Part shown: positions 8,692-17,102 of the stretch, piece after piece | Layout: each line of letters begins with the position of its first letter | Numbering within the stretch: the stretch's first letter is position 1 | NCBI GenBank assembly: GCA_022706885.1 | Contig: JAKJBR010000005.1 | Location: forward strand, 1 to 64,000 | Reading direction: 5' to 3' | Source of the DNA: DUPQ01 sp022706885 | GTDB lineage: Bacteria > Bacillota > Clostridia > DUPQ01 | Length of the DNA: 64,000 nucleotides | The notes under the pieces: model-generated | What the model saw: the letters and a program-made list of their open reading frames with translations, nothing else | Databases searched by the model: none | What the model was told of the DNA's origin: nothing | Made by a program: the position numbers and the translations under genes

Positions 8692-9093
8692 TCAGTCTTT
8701 AACTATATCATAAGTCCAGTCTATTATGCCGCCGAACTCATAGATATTTGTGTATCCTAAATTAACCAATTTGGCAGCTGCTTCCTTGCTGCGTCTGCCG
8801 GACCTGCAATAGATAAGAATGATTTGGTCTTTGTCGGGTAATATATCTATTGTATCCTTCCCTATACTTTCATTAGGCAGAAGAACCGCACCGGGTATAT
8901 GTCCCCCCTTATACTCATCTTTGGTCCTCACATCCAAGATGATGTATCCGCTTTTCTCATCCATCATCTTCTTAGCTTCCATAGCAGTAATCTTTTCATA
9001 AGTATTCTTCTCGCCGACTCCGCTAGATAAGGTACAGCCTACCAACATGGCAATCAGTATCAATATAGTTATTACAATCAAAATCTTTTCCAC
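8692..9093 (-). CDS. Rhodanese-domain lipoprotein
   Basis: The 133-residue exported protein has a hydrophobic signal segment ending in a lipobox (MLVGC), then one rhodanese domain. The active-site loop is YCRSGRRS with the catalytic Cys, and the usual YIILDVRTKDEYKGGHIPGA motif is present. It probably transfers sulfane sulfur or handles thiols at the outer face of the membrane. The start is a GTG at 9093 with GAGG a few bases upstream; it places the signal peptide at the N terminus, which the longer upstream frame would not. It stands alone between the small peptide gene and the HD gene. Confidence 0.82.
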   Translation of the reverse strand: MEKILIVITILILIAMLVGCTLSSGVGEKNTYEKITAMEAKKMMDEKSGYIILDVRTKDEYKGGHIPGAVLLPNESIGKDTIDILPDKDQIILIYCRSGRRSKEAAAKLVNLGYTNIYEFGGIIDWTYDIVKD

Positions 9094-9204
9094 TTCACAC
9101 CTCGAATATGCACAAATAATAGCAATAAAACATCGGCTCTTCAGTGACAAAAGCACATATTTATCTATATGCGTATTAATCCATTTAATATTAGCTGATT
9201 TGTT

Positions 9205-9864
9205 TTACAGTATTTGTCTGTCATTTATATTCATCTTAAACTTCAGATTAAGGCTTTCCGCTGCTTTCCTGCATAATATCATTCTGTCTAAGAATATCTC
9301 AAAGTATTCCAATACAGAGTAATACTTGGGATCTATTGTGAGACTTAAACATATTTCCGTCTTATCTTCATTTATCCTGACCGTGGATTTCTTAACGGAA
9401 TAGTTTACTCTGTCATGTATATCAAAATGTGCCGTATCGGTATTTCTTACTCTGCTTCTTCTGACATCGGTTTTATCTGCAATAATCAATGCGGCGGCAA
9501 CGCAATTGACCGGATAAGCGGTACTCTCGTCATGATTGCCTATGGCAGTTATAACCGTAGCAATTTCATCGGGTGTTGCGTTCATATCCTTTAAAACTCT
9601 GAATGCCAGCATTGCGCCGCTTTGCGCATGGTCTTCCCTGTTGATAAGATTCCCTATATCATGCAGATAACATGCAATCTGTGCAAGCTCTATCTCCTTT
9701 TGGGAATACCCCAGTGTTGTCAATATATACTTGGCGGTTGTTGCCACTTTAAGTACATGAGCAAAACTGTGCTCGGTATAACCCAAAGCTATCAGTGATT
9801 CATCGGCTTTAGCTATGTATGTCTTTACTTCCGTATTTTTCTTAACATCGTCAAATTTTATCAT
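9205..9864 (-). CDS. HD-domain phosphohydrolase
   Basis: This 219-residue protein has an HD domain. His of HSFAHVLKV, the HD pair of CYLHDIGNL and the downstream HDES segment (AIGNHDES) provide metal ligands expected for nucleotide or phosphoester hydrolysis. The C-terminal 70 residues (RVNYSVKKSTVRINEDKTEI onward) form a small beta-rich extension. Its ATG overlaps the stop of folD by four bases, so it is translationally coupled to folD-fchA. The association with one-carbon genes suggests nucleotide or folate housekeeping, but no substrate can be assigned. Confidence 0.8.
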   Translation of the reverse strand: MIKFDDVKKNTEVKTYIAKADESLIALGYTEHSFAHVLKVATTAKYILTTLGYSQKEIELAQIACYLHDIGNLINREDHAQSGAMLAFRVLKDMNATPDEIATVITAIGNHDESTAYPVNCVAAALIIADKTDVRRSRVRNTDTAHFDIHDRVNYSVKKSTVRINEDKTEICLSLTIDPKYYSVLEYFEIFLDRMILCRKAAESLNLKFKMNINDRQIL

Positions 9865-10709
9865 TTCTTTTCCCTTCTCATTTTTGCGGCTTTAACAACA
9901 TGCTTTGCAAGCACCGAAGTGGTAACGGTGCCTACTCCTTTGGGAACGGGAGTACATAAAGCCGCTATATCCGATATGTCCTCTATATCCACATCCCCGC
10001 ATAACCGTCCCTCGTCGTCCACATTTATGCCTACATCAAAAACATATGCCCCTTTGGATACATGGTTACGGTTTATCATCCTTGCCTTACCTGCGGCAGC
10101 TACAAGTACTTCGGCATTCTTACATGCCGCCGGCATATCCGCCGTCCGGGTATGGCACACGGTAATGGTTGCATTCTTTTTCATCAGCATCATTGCTACC
10201 GGTTTTCCTATTACCATAGAGCGTCCTACTATCGTTGCTCTTTTACCGGTAAGATCAATTCCCGCATAATCTATCATTTCTATTACCGCTTCGGCAGTAC
10301 ACGGAGCAAATCCCGTATCATCACCGGAAAACACTTTTGCCATATTTATAGGGCTGATACAGTCAATATCCTTAACAGGATTAATCATTTCGGTTATGGC
10401 TTTTTCATCCAGATGTTTCGGAAGCGGGCGTAAAAGAAGAATACCGTCAACATCATTATCGTCATTGATTTTTTTGAATGCATAAGCAAAATCCTTGTGA
10501 TTAATACTCTCGGGAAAAGCGTGTACAGTACATCTCAAACCCAGCTTTTCAAATCTCTTGACCGCTCCTCTTTCATAAGCCATATCATCGGGTTTCTCTC
10601 CCACCCTTACAATAGCCAGATGCGGTATATACCCCGACAATGTTGCCAGTTGATTCCGTATCTGGTCCGATAAGGCTTTTACCACATCGTTACCGTATAA
10701 GATTTCCAT
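9861..10709 (-). CDS. folD: FolD methylene-tetrahydrofolate dehydrogenase, predicted to lack cyclohydrolase activity
   Basis: The 282-residue FolD homologue converts methylene-tetrahydrofolate to methenyl-tetrahydrofolate with NAD(P). It has DVDGILLLRPLP (86-97), VKDIDCISPINM, the nucleotide-binding GRSMVIGKPVAMML and the C-terminal PVPKGVGTVTTSVLAKH. Aligned without gaps to E. coli FolD (VGSNPASQIYVASK), this protein reads VGEKPDDMAYERGA, so the catalytic lysine is Ala49. The conserved Gln of the VQLPLP motif is Leu93. Both residues are needed for cyclohydrolase activity in characterised enzymes. The next upstream gene is fchA, which encodes a separate cyclohydrolase. Confidence 0.93.
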   Translation of the reverse strand: MEILYGNDVVKALSDQIRNQLATLSGYIPHLAIVRVGEKPDDMAYERGAVKRFEKLGLRCTVHAFPESINHKDFAYAFKKINDDNDVDGILLLRPLPKHLDEKAITEMINPVKDIDCISPINMAKVFSGDDTGFAPCTAEAVIEMIDYAGIDLTGKRATIVGRSMVIGKPVAMMLMKKNATITVCHTRTADMPAACKNAEVLVAAAGKARMINRNHVSKGAYVFDVGINVDDEGRLCGDVDIEDISDIAALCTPVPKGVGTVTTSVLAKHVVKAAKMRREKK

Positions 10710-10713
10710 AATA

Positions 10714-11340
10714 TCACCTTAAATTTTTCTCTATCCTTTCGAATATTTCATCGGCAAGTTTTTTGCCTTTCTCTATTATATCATCACAATGACTGTTTAA
10801 TTGCTCCGCTCTGTTACAATCTTTCATTGCCTTGGTATTGATAAATACATTTACCGATGCTCCGGTAATGGCCGCACGCAGCATAACCGCAGAAACCGCC
10901 ACATCGGATATAGCTATTCTGGAACCTTTTTCGGCATACTCCCCTAACAGTAACAGCATCTCGTAGGATTTTTCCATAATACTTACAGGAACTGAACAGG
11001 CGGTATTCAAAGCCTCTTCCATTACTTTGTCTTTATACTCCTTTTCTTCATCGGTGGTACTCGGCAAAGAATAGGCTTTCGATAACGGAAGAAAAACTTC
11101 CGCGTCTTTGTCAATAAGATCCATAAGTTCTTCAGTCAGAACCGATACTTTTTGCTGTAAGATCATAATGTCTTCCTGAACATCGGCATATCGCTTTTTA
11201 CCCAGCGTAAGATTACCTACCATACTTGCCAAGGCCGTTCCCATTGTACCTGCCAATGCACTGGCTCCGCCTCCGCCCGGTACGGGCTGCTTTGACGATA
11301 ATGCATCAATAAATTCCTCAATACTCTTGTTTTTAAACAT
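10714..11340 (-). CDS. fchA: FchA-type methenyl-tetrahydrofolate cyclohydrolase (cyclodeaminase family)
   Basis: The 208-residue, mostly helical protein belongs to the formiminotransferase-cyclodeaminase C-terminal family. Its signature PVPGGGGASALAGTMGTALASM (split here as PVPGGGGASALAG and GTALASM) lies near residues 20-40. In clostridia this fold acts as methenyl-tetrahydrofolate cyclohydrolase (FchA, about 209 residues in Clostridium). The start at 11340 is preferred because AAGGA lies seven bases upstream, whereas the ATG at 11364 has no ribosome site and lies just after a TATACT hexamer. It is the first gene of fchA-folD-HD, with a four-base gap to folD. Confidence 0.87.
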   Translation of the reverse strand: MFKNKSIEEFIDALSSKQPVPGGGGASALAGTMGTALASMVGNLTLGKKRYADVQEDIMILQQKVSVLTEELMDLIDKDAEVFLPLSKAYSLPSTTDEEKEYKDKVMEEALNTACSVPVSIMEKSYEMLLLLGEYAEKGSRIAISDVAVSAVMLRAAITGASVNVFINTKAMKDCNRAEQLNSHCDDIIEKGKKLADEIFERIEKNLR

Positions 11341-11390
11341 ATCCTCATCCTTTTTTGTTGTCATACAGAAAGTATACTATATTTACCGTA

Positions 11391-11417
11391 AGAAAAAAAG
11401 AACGGATACCCGTTCTT
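11391..11417 (-). terminator. Terminator of the cold-shock gene
   Basis: On the minus strand AAGAACGG (11417-11410) and CCGTTCTT (11405-11398) form an 8-bp perfect stem with a GTAT loop, followed by a run of T. It lies about 70 bases after the csp stop and just before fchA. Confidence 0.85.
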
Positions 11418-11485
11418 CAAAACACATTCTTACTCAATTACTTATATATTAATATGATTAGGTCAGCGTTTTAGATCTTGTTTAC

Positions 11486-11698
11486 TTATACTAAGCAAAC
11501 ATTGGCTGCTCTAAGCTTTTTGCTGTTCTTAGGATCTTCCTCTACATCAAAAGTGACTTTTTGTCCTTCTTTAAGAGTCTTGTAGCCATCAATGTTAATA
11601 GCTGAGAAATGTACAAATACATCGTCTCCGCCTTCGTCATTGGATATGAATCCATATCCTTTCTCGGAATTAAACCACTTTACCGTACCTTTGTTCAT
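11486..11698 (-). CDS. csp: Cold-shock protein, CspA family
   Basis: The 70-residue single cold-shock domain protein begins MNKGTVKWFNSEKGYGFI and has the RNP-1 (KGYGFI) and RNP-2 (DVFVHF) nucleic-acid-binding motifs. It is predicted to act as an RNA chaperone. The start at 11698 follows GGAGG with ideal spacing, and its length is standard for the family. A strong promoter at 11815-11843 gives a 5' leader of about 110 bases; long leaders are usual for temperature-controlled csp mRNAs. A terminator follows at 11391-11417, so it is a single-gene unit. Confidence 0.96.
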   Translation of the reverse strand: MNKGTVKWFNSEKGYGFISNDEGGDDVFVHFSAINIDGYKTLKEGQKVTFDVEEDPKNSKKLRAANVCLV

Positions 11699-11814
11699 CT
11701 GGTCCTCCATTAAAAAATTTACCCTATACAACTAAGAAACCCTTAGGTATGAAACCTCTAACCGAAATGATTTTACAAGCCTTGTGAGTTCATAGAAGCA
11801 TTTAGATACTGAAA

Positions 11815-11843
11815 TTTATATCACAGCGCCTTTTACTTGTCAA
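11815..11843 (-). promoter_or_regulatory. csp promoter
   Basis: On the minus strand TTGACA (11843-11838), exactly 17 bases and TATAAA (11820-11815) form a near-consensus promoter. Transcription should begin about 11808, leaving a 110-base untranslated leader before csp. Confidence 0.8.
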
Positions 11844-11866
11844 TACATTTTCATCCGGTGATAGTG

Positions 11867-12221
11867 TCACTTTTTTTCGCTGTCCTTTTCATACCAATCT
11901 CGCGCATCTTTATCCGGAACTTGTAATAAACAGCGATAATGTGTACAGGAGAGTATCGGAGATTTTGAACTCATTGCGTTCAAAATTTGAGGAAACTAAT
12001 CATAAAAACGGACGTAATAGTAAAGATTTCTTTGATTAAGCCCTTTTCAATAAAATTTTTCCATTTCTTTAGCAAGGGTTTTTAGCAATTCTGCACCATA
12101 CTCGGCACGCATAGTGCTGTGCAGAGTCGATAATATCCTTTAAATCTTGAACAATATTTTCACTTTTTCTGTATTGAATTTTTGAGTTCAAGTCTTTGGT
12201 AATCATATCAAAGATTGCCAT
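11867..12221 (-). pseudogene. Decayed N-terminal part of a YhcG/DUF1016 nuclease-family gene
   Basis: Reading from ATG 12221, the product starts MAIFDMITKDLNSKIQYRKS, then must change frame to continue as MRAEYGAELLKTLAKEMEKF. After a stop it resumes as KGLNQRNLYYYVRFYD, and after a further stop as FPQILNAMSSKSPILS and THYRCLLQVPDKDARDWYEK. This order of motifs is that of the N-terminal domain of YhcG (DUF1016), a PDDEXK-type protein. The C-terminal nuclease domain is absent, and the fragment ends about 25 bases before the csp -35 box. I count one frameshift and at least two internal stops, so it is not functional. Confidence 0.75.
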
Positions 12222-12255
12222 TTAAATATTTCTCTTTTCTTTCCGGCGCTTTTAA

Positions 12256-12280
12256 ATTTTCGCCTCGGTGGGGCGAAAAT
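12256..12280 (-). terminator. Hairpin after the DUF4143 ATPase gene, possible terminator
   Basis: Positions 12256-12264 (attttcgcc) and 12272-12280 (ggcgaaaat) form a perfect 9-bp stem with a seven-base loop, ten bases past the ATPase stop. The following bases on the minus strand are T/A-rich but lack a clean T run, so termination is likely but not certain. Confidence 0.5.
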
Positions 12281-12290
12281 CAACCCTTCA

Positions 12291-13466
12291 TCAAATGTTA
12301 CATATTAAATTTCCTAAATCTTTATAATTAACATATTCGACCCCGTTAAATTGCGGATAGGATTGTCCAGTATAAATAATTCTTGGCTTTAGAGCATTCT
12401 TCTCTGCTTCAACAAAAGATAATAAATGCCTTGAAAATGATTTATTAGGTGTCATGGATGTCTTTATTTCAAACGGATATAATTTTTCCTCTTTTTTCAC
12501 AATCAAATCCACCTCAACACCTTTAGAGGTTCTCATATAATAGATATTCGGGTTCTGATTTCTATTTAGCCTTGATTTCAGAACCTCTGAAACAATTAAA
12601 TTTTCAAAAAGATTTCCTCGTAGCGGATCTCGGTTTACTTGATTTTCTGTTTCTATCCCCAAAAGATAAGATGCCAGCCCGATTTCCGTGAAATAAATTT
12701 TTGGTGATTTAATTTGTTGTTTTGTAATATTAGTAAAATACGGTCTTAATCTATATACTATATAAGAGGCTTCGAGCACAGACAGCCATTCAGATAAAGT
12801 TGTAGATGAAACCCCTACATCTCCTGCCATAGCAGATAAATTTACTACCTGTCCAACCCTACCTGCAAGTAAAGTTAAAAACCTTAAAAATTTATCAAGA
12901 TTTTTAATTTCTAACATTGCCCGTAAATCTTTTTCTACATAAGTATTTAAATAATCGCGATAATAAACGATTGGTTCTCTAGTCCCTTCTCTATAAAGTT
13001 CCGGCATGAAACCTTTTAAAAGTAATTTATCGGTAGATAACTCCTCTAATAATCCTTCTTCTGCAAGTTCATTCATACTTAAAGGAAGTAAAGTTAAAAT
13101 ACCGGTTCTGCCTGCCAGGGATTGTGCAATTCCTCTTTGTAAACTTGGTTGATGGCTCCCTGTAAGTATAAAGCGACCATTCTTTCCTCTGTCCTCATCT
13201 ACCATAACTTGTATTGCAGAAAGAAGTTCGGGTACTCTTTGAACTTCATCTATAATAACCGGCTCTTTATACATTTCAAAAAAACCTTTATAATCTTCTT
13301 TTGCTAACATTCTATTTGTAGGATCTTCCAAATTGACATAATTGTATTTTGGAAAATATTTTTTGACTAAAGTAGTTTTCCCCGACTGTCTGGGTCCGAT
13401 TACAGTCACAACAGGAACTTGGTTAGCAAGGCTTGTTAATTTGTCGGAAATATTCCTATTTATCAT
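12291..13466 (-). CDS. DUF4143-domain AAA+ ATPase
   Basis: The 391-residue protein joins an AAA_14 ATPase domain (Walker A GPRQSGKTTLVKK, Walker B EPVIIDEVQR, sensor FILTGSHQP) to a C-terminal DUF4143 domain. The latter is a winged-helix plus restriction-like fold with VEVDLIVKKEEKLYPFEIK. Such proteins are frequent mobile accessory genes of unknown function, often near toxin-antitoxin or defence remnants, as here beside the broken yhcG. The ATG at 13466 is chosen because AGGAGG lies eight bases upstream; the alternative GTG at 13475 overlaps that ribosome site. Its promoter is at 13491-13519. Confidence 0.88.
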   Translation of the reverse strand: MINRNISDKLTSLANQVPVVTVIGPRQSGKTTLVKKYFPKYNYVNLEDPTNRMLAKEDYKGFFEMYKEPVIIDEVQRVPELLSAIQVMVDEDRGKNGRFILTGSHQPSLQRGIAQSLAGRTGILTLLPLSMNELAEEGLLEELSTDKLLLKGFMPELYREGTREPIVYYRDYLNTYVEKDLRAMLEIKNLDKFLRFLTLLAGRVGQVVNLSAMAGDVGVSSTTLSEWLSVLEASYIVYRLRPYFTNITKQQIKSPKIYFTEIGLASYLLGIETENQVNRDPLRGNLFENLIVSEVLKSRLNRNQNPNIYYMRTSKGVEVDLIVKKEEKLYPFEIKTSMTPNKSFSRHLLSFVEAEKNALKPRIIYTGQSYPQFNGVEYVNYKDLGNLICNI

Positions 13467-13490
13467 CCCGGTCACCTCCTGACTATGTTT

Positions 13491-13519
13491 ATGATACTAA
13501 ATAGCGGCACTTTTTTCAA
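13491..13519 (-). promoter_or_regulatory. Promoter of the DUF4143 ATPase gene
   Basis: On the minus strand TTGAAA (13519-13514), a 17-base spacer and TATCAT (13496-13491) lie just upstream of the ribosome site, making this a single-gene unit. Confidence 0.55.
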
Positions 13520-13627
13520 GTTCAACTTTAAAATAATGCCCTTTGATTTTATTGCACATATAGAGAAAAATCAATCAGACTTATAATTTCGGTACCAAAC
13601 TCCCTTTTGTTGTTTGCCGTTAAATGC

Positions 13628-15751
13628 TCAGATATGCTCTTTCAGTGCTTCCACCGCGTTATATATCCATATGCCCGCATGAGCTGCAAAACCGTGATTT
13701 AACGATGCACCGTCGGTCTTATTCTCCCACAATGTACCGGTTCTTTCGGCCATGTACTTGAAAAATCCTACCGATTCGTTTAACAACTGTTTATACAACC
13801 CCTGTTCGGTTAACAGTTCCATTCTAAGATATGTACCTACGAAAGCATTTGCCGGATATATTTCCGGATGCAATTTCTTTTCCACTCTGTCCGGTCCGAA
13901 ATCCTTGACAAGGGTTTTCCATAACTTCGGATATTTCTTCTTTGTTGCCGTTTTTGTAAAGAATGCGTAATACTGGCACACTTCCGTGCGTTCGTGCGAA
14001 ACTTCAAGCACATCATTCTTAAATACCATGCGGTCACGGAAAAACTCCCCGTCATATGACAGTTCTCTTATCTTCTTTCTGATACCATCCGCCTGCACCA
14101 GCTTATCTTTGTCATCATACAGTTGTGATACCCTTTCCAACATCAATGCATAAAGCATATTGGTCGGGAAATTCACATCCTGCACCAGTTTATTGGCAAA
14201 AGACCATTCCACGAAAACCCATTTTTCCAGATTCTGCAAAAGACCGTCTTTATTCAGAAATCTTTCGAAATATTCCAACAAAGCATATATCTTCGGTTTA
14301 AATGCGGCAACCATATGAATATCATTACTTCTCTCTTTGTACTCATACAGCTGCAGTACAAACCACATTGCCCAGTTGGGTATGAAGTTTTTGTTTACAT
14401 GGTCGGCAGGATAGCACATGGGAATCATGCCTTCGGGAAGGGAAGGATAAGATTCGGGAAGAAGGAAATTTTCCAAAAAGTTCTTCTCAATCAACGATTT
14501 ACCCGTAAGGAAATATTCCACTCTGGATGCAAAGAAACTGTCACACAGCCACCCCGCTCTTTCTCTTGAAGGGCAGTCCATGAATATGTCCAGTGCATTT
14601 TGTCTGTAAGTTTCCACAGCCGCATCAAATATTTTTTTAAGGTCGGGATCGGTTGTATCAATAGCCTTATCTACAGGCGCATGCTTGTATTCAATCATAT
14701 GTAAAGAACAGATACGTGCCCTACCTCTGAACATTACGACATTTAAGTATTTCATACTGACCGGTTCGAAAAACACCAAATTGTATTCACCCGGCTCCAG
14801 AACATATTTATTTACCCATAAGCCGTGTATGCGAATGGGATCGGGTACCCCGTTTATGAGCATCTCATCATAAATCATCAAAAACTCACAGGTTTCTTCG
14901 CAGACAATACGGAAAGATATAAAGCCGGTGGCTTCTCTTTCAAACTCATAAACGGCATATTCGCTTTCGCTTAAGCAAATACCGTTACTTATATCGGTTT
15001 CTACGGCATTAGCGGTATCATACTCAATCTGCTGTATTCTCTCATTTATATTCTCATCCAACTCTTCCGTTTTATACTGCTTATAGTCAGGATTATCTAT
15101 TTTCAGATGCCAGGGCAGTCTGTATGTTTCGGGTTTACAAGGTTTATGTTTACCTACGACGGCATTATCCATAGGACACAACTTTTCATATTCGGGATAC
15201 AGTACATTTCTGGTTATATATTCCTTCTTACCGGACATCTCCAGACTTACCTGATGAGTATTCACGCCGGTCATCCAGTCGCGGGAATCGGAAGCTAATA
15301 CATAAGACTCCACAAAGCCCCTCTGGTATGTGTATCTTTGTACCTTTTTCAGGTAATCATCTAAAAGATATGCAAAAAATCCCTTAACTCCGGTAGCTGC
15401 AACCACGTCATTATCGCAAACTATTTCACAGGTCAGAAAAGACGGTTGATCCAGGAAGGAATATGCGTTTATACAATAACCCCATACTATAACGGCAACA
15501 TCGTTTATGTCTTTGTTAAGATAAGAAGTTATATCAATCTCATCCACCCTGTAATATCCGCGTGCCGCTCTTGCGGGACCTGCAGCCGCAAAAGTTTTGT
15601 TGACATATATCTGATAAGCGGTACTGCAGGCAAGATTAACCGATGTTTTACCTTTACCTGCTTGTGCGTAAAAACCCATCCTTATATTCATTCCATTTTG
15701 CAGTCCGGCTGCCCACACGGGCTCGGCCTGTTTAAAAATATATCGCTCCAT
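13628..15751 (-). CDS. GH78-like alpha-L-rhamnosidase family protein
   Basis: The 707-residue protein has N-terminal beta-sandwich domains and a C-terminal six-hairpin (alpha/alpha)6 glycosidase domain like bacterial alpha-L-rhamnosidases. The segment LDIFMDCPSRERAGWLCDS (about residues 390-410) corresponds to the DCPxR(D/E)ERxGW catalytic motif, with Glu/Asp residues as candidate general acid. No signal peptide is present, so an intracellular role on imported oligosaccharides is likely. The ribosome site GGAGG precedes the ATG. It is divergent from the lipoprotein-ABC operon. The substrate may be rhamnose or another deoxy- or pentosyl sugar. Confidence 0.8.
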   Translation of the reverse strand: MERYIFKQAEPVWAAGLQNGMNIRMGFYAQAGKGKTSVNLACSTAYQIYVNKTFAAAGPARAARGYYRVDEIDITSYLNKDINDVAVIVWGYCINAYSFLDQPSFLTCEIVCDNDVVAATGVKGFFAYLLDDYLKKVQRYTYQRGFVESYVLASDSRDWMTGVNTHQVSLEMSGKKEYITRNVLYPEYEKLCPMDNAVVGKHKPCKPETYRLPWHLKIDNPDYKQYKTEELDENINERIQQIEYDTANAVETDISNGICLSESEYAVYEFEREATGFISFRIVCEETCEFLMIYDEMLINGVPDPIRIHGLWVNKYVLEPGEYNLVFFEPVSMKYLNVVMFRGRARICSLHMIEYKHAPVDKAIDTTDPDLKKIFDAAVETYRQNALDIFMDCPSRERAGWLCDSFFASRVEYFLTGKSLIEKNFLENFLLPESYPSLPEGMIPMCYPADHVNKNFIPNWAMWFVLQLYEYKERSNDIHMVAAFKPKIYALLEYFERFLNKDGLLQNLEKWVFVEWSFANKLVQDVNFPTNMLYALMLERVSQLYDDKDKLVQADGIRKKIRELSYDGEFFRDRMVFKNDVLEVSHERTEVCQYYAFFTKTATKKKYPKLWKTLVKDFGPDRVEKKLHPEIYPANAFVGTYLRMELLTEQGLYKQLLNESVGFFKYMAERTGTLWENKTDGASLNHGFAAHAGIWIYNAVEALKEHI

Positions 15752-15895
15752 ATTTGCCTCCGTGATGTGTATAATTTAACATATTTTCGCTATGATAACA
15801 AACGGCGCCGCTTTTCTTGACAATAAAAACTTTACAATATATTGTATTATATAAGTTGTATACTCTGTAAAAACACATTAAAAAGGTTCGAAACC

Positions 15896-17074
15896 ATGTC
15901 AAAGAAGATAGTTATACTTATATTATTCGCTCTTATTGCATCTTTATTTACATCCTGCAATTGCTCTTATGTTCCGGAAAGTGATTCACATAATACTGAA
16001 AGCTCATTTTCTATAACAAGCAACTCCGACAATGAAAAACCTGAAGAATACTACACGGCTTTCAGACAGGGAGAATCCTCTGTTTCATTATATCTTGTAA
16101 CCCCCTACGGCATGTACATGAATATCAGAAAGTATATCTATTACTCGGAAAAAGGAAATACCGAATATATAAAACTGTGCAACAAACCCGCCTGTAATCA
16201 CAGCACGGAAGACTGTAACGCATATACAGGCGCTTATCAAATAGGTTATTACAAAGATAAAATATACTATATATCCAGAAGAGATTATTATGTCAACACA
16301 CTGAACTGTATGAATATGGACGGAACAAATCATAAAGAAATTAAAGTCCTGAACAATTCTTGCTTTAGTACTTTCGGCTATTTCCATAACGGATACTTCT
16401 ATTATATTATCGGCACTCCCGGAGTTCAAGCAATCGGCGTTACAAACGATGACAACAACCTATACAGAGTTAAGGTTGATGATAATTCAAAACCGGAGGT
16501 TGTACTTACGGACGATATTATATTTAATATACAAAGATTCATTGTTGTAGATGATATTATATATCTGACAGTTTATAAACAGGATACTACAGCAGAATGC
16601 TTTTTATACTCATACTCCTGTAAAACAGGTGCATTGACAAAGATTGCGGACAACTGGTCCGGTAACGGTTTTTGGGGAAAGCATTACGGATATTGCTATC
16701 TGACGAATGAAGGGATATATAAGTACAATGTTGAAACAGGTGAAGTCACATTGGAAAAGGCAATTAAATTTGATAATCACGGGTACTGCGGAGCAAGATT
16801 TTACCCCGACTACATATATTTAATACATAATCGCAATGATGATTATCGAGCACTGCGTGAGCAGGACTTGGTTTTGTATATATATAATTGGGATTATGAG
16901 ATTATAGAAACCGTTTTGTTGGATTTTATTAATAAGGGCAAAATAGGAAATTTTATTACAGATGTCGGCAATTACATTATATTTGCATCCGATATGGATA
17001 ATAAACCGGATTACTATATAGATAAATCCGAGATAGGAACCGATAAGTTTACGTTTCATAAGATAGAGAATTAG
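15896..17074 (+). CDS. Lipoprotein with beta-propeller-like repeats (DUF5050-like)
   Basis: The 392-residue exported lipoprotein has a signal peptide MSKKIVILILFALIASLF and lipobox TSC, then a Ser/Asn/Asp-rich linker. A domain with repeating segments of the type NNLYRVKVDD, DGTNHKEIKV and IYYISRRD suggests a beta-propeller. The start at 15896 gives a proper signal peptide; the longer frame from 15842 does not. It is followed after 28 bases by an ABC transporter ATPase and permease, so it may be the surface partner of that transporter. Two cysteines in CNKPACNHSTEDC could bind a metal. Function is not assigned. Confidence 0.7.
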   Translation: MSKKIVILILFALIASLFTSCNCSYVPESDSHNTESSFSITSNSDNEKPEEYYTAFRQGESSVSLYLVTPYGMYMNIRKYIYYSEKGNTEYIKLCNKPACNHSTEDCNAYTGAYQIGYYKDKIYYISRRDYYVNTLNCMNMDGTNHKEIKVLNNSCFSTFGYFHNGYFYYIIGTPGVQAIGVTNDDNNLYRVKVDDNSKPEVVLTDDIIFNIQRFIVVDDIIYLTVYKQDTTAECFLYSYSCKTGALTKIADNWSGNGFWGKHYGYCYLTNEGIYKYNVETGEVTLEKAIKFDNHGYCGARFYPDYIYLIHNRNDDYRALREQDLVLYIYNWDYEIIETVLLDFINKGKIGNFITDVGNYIIFASDMDNKPDYYIDKSEIGTDKFTFHKIEN

Positions 17075-17102
17075 TTATGGCAGGTAATGAAAGGAGCTTC
17101 AT

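Noticed and set aside
15817..15864. TTGACA and TATACT hexamers upstream of the lipoprotein gene as its promoter
   Set aside because: The spacing between good hexamers (22 or more bases) does not fit a standard promoter, so none was assigned.
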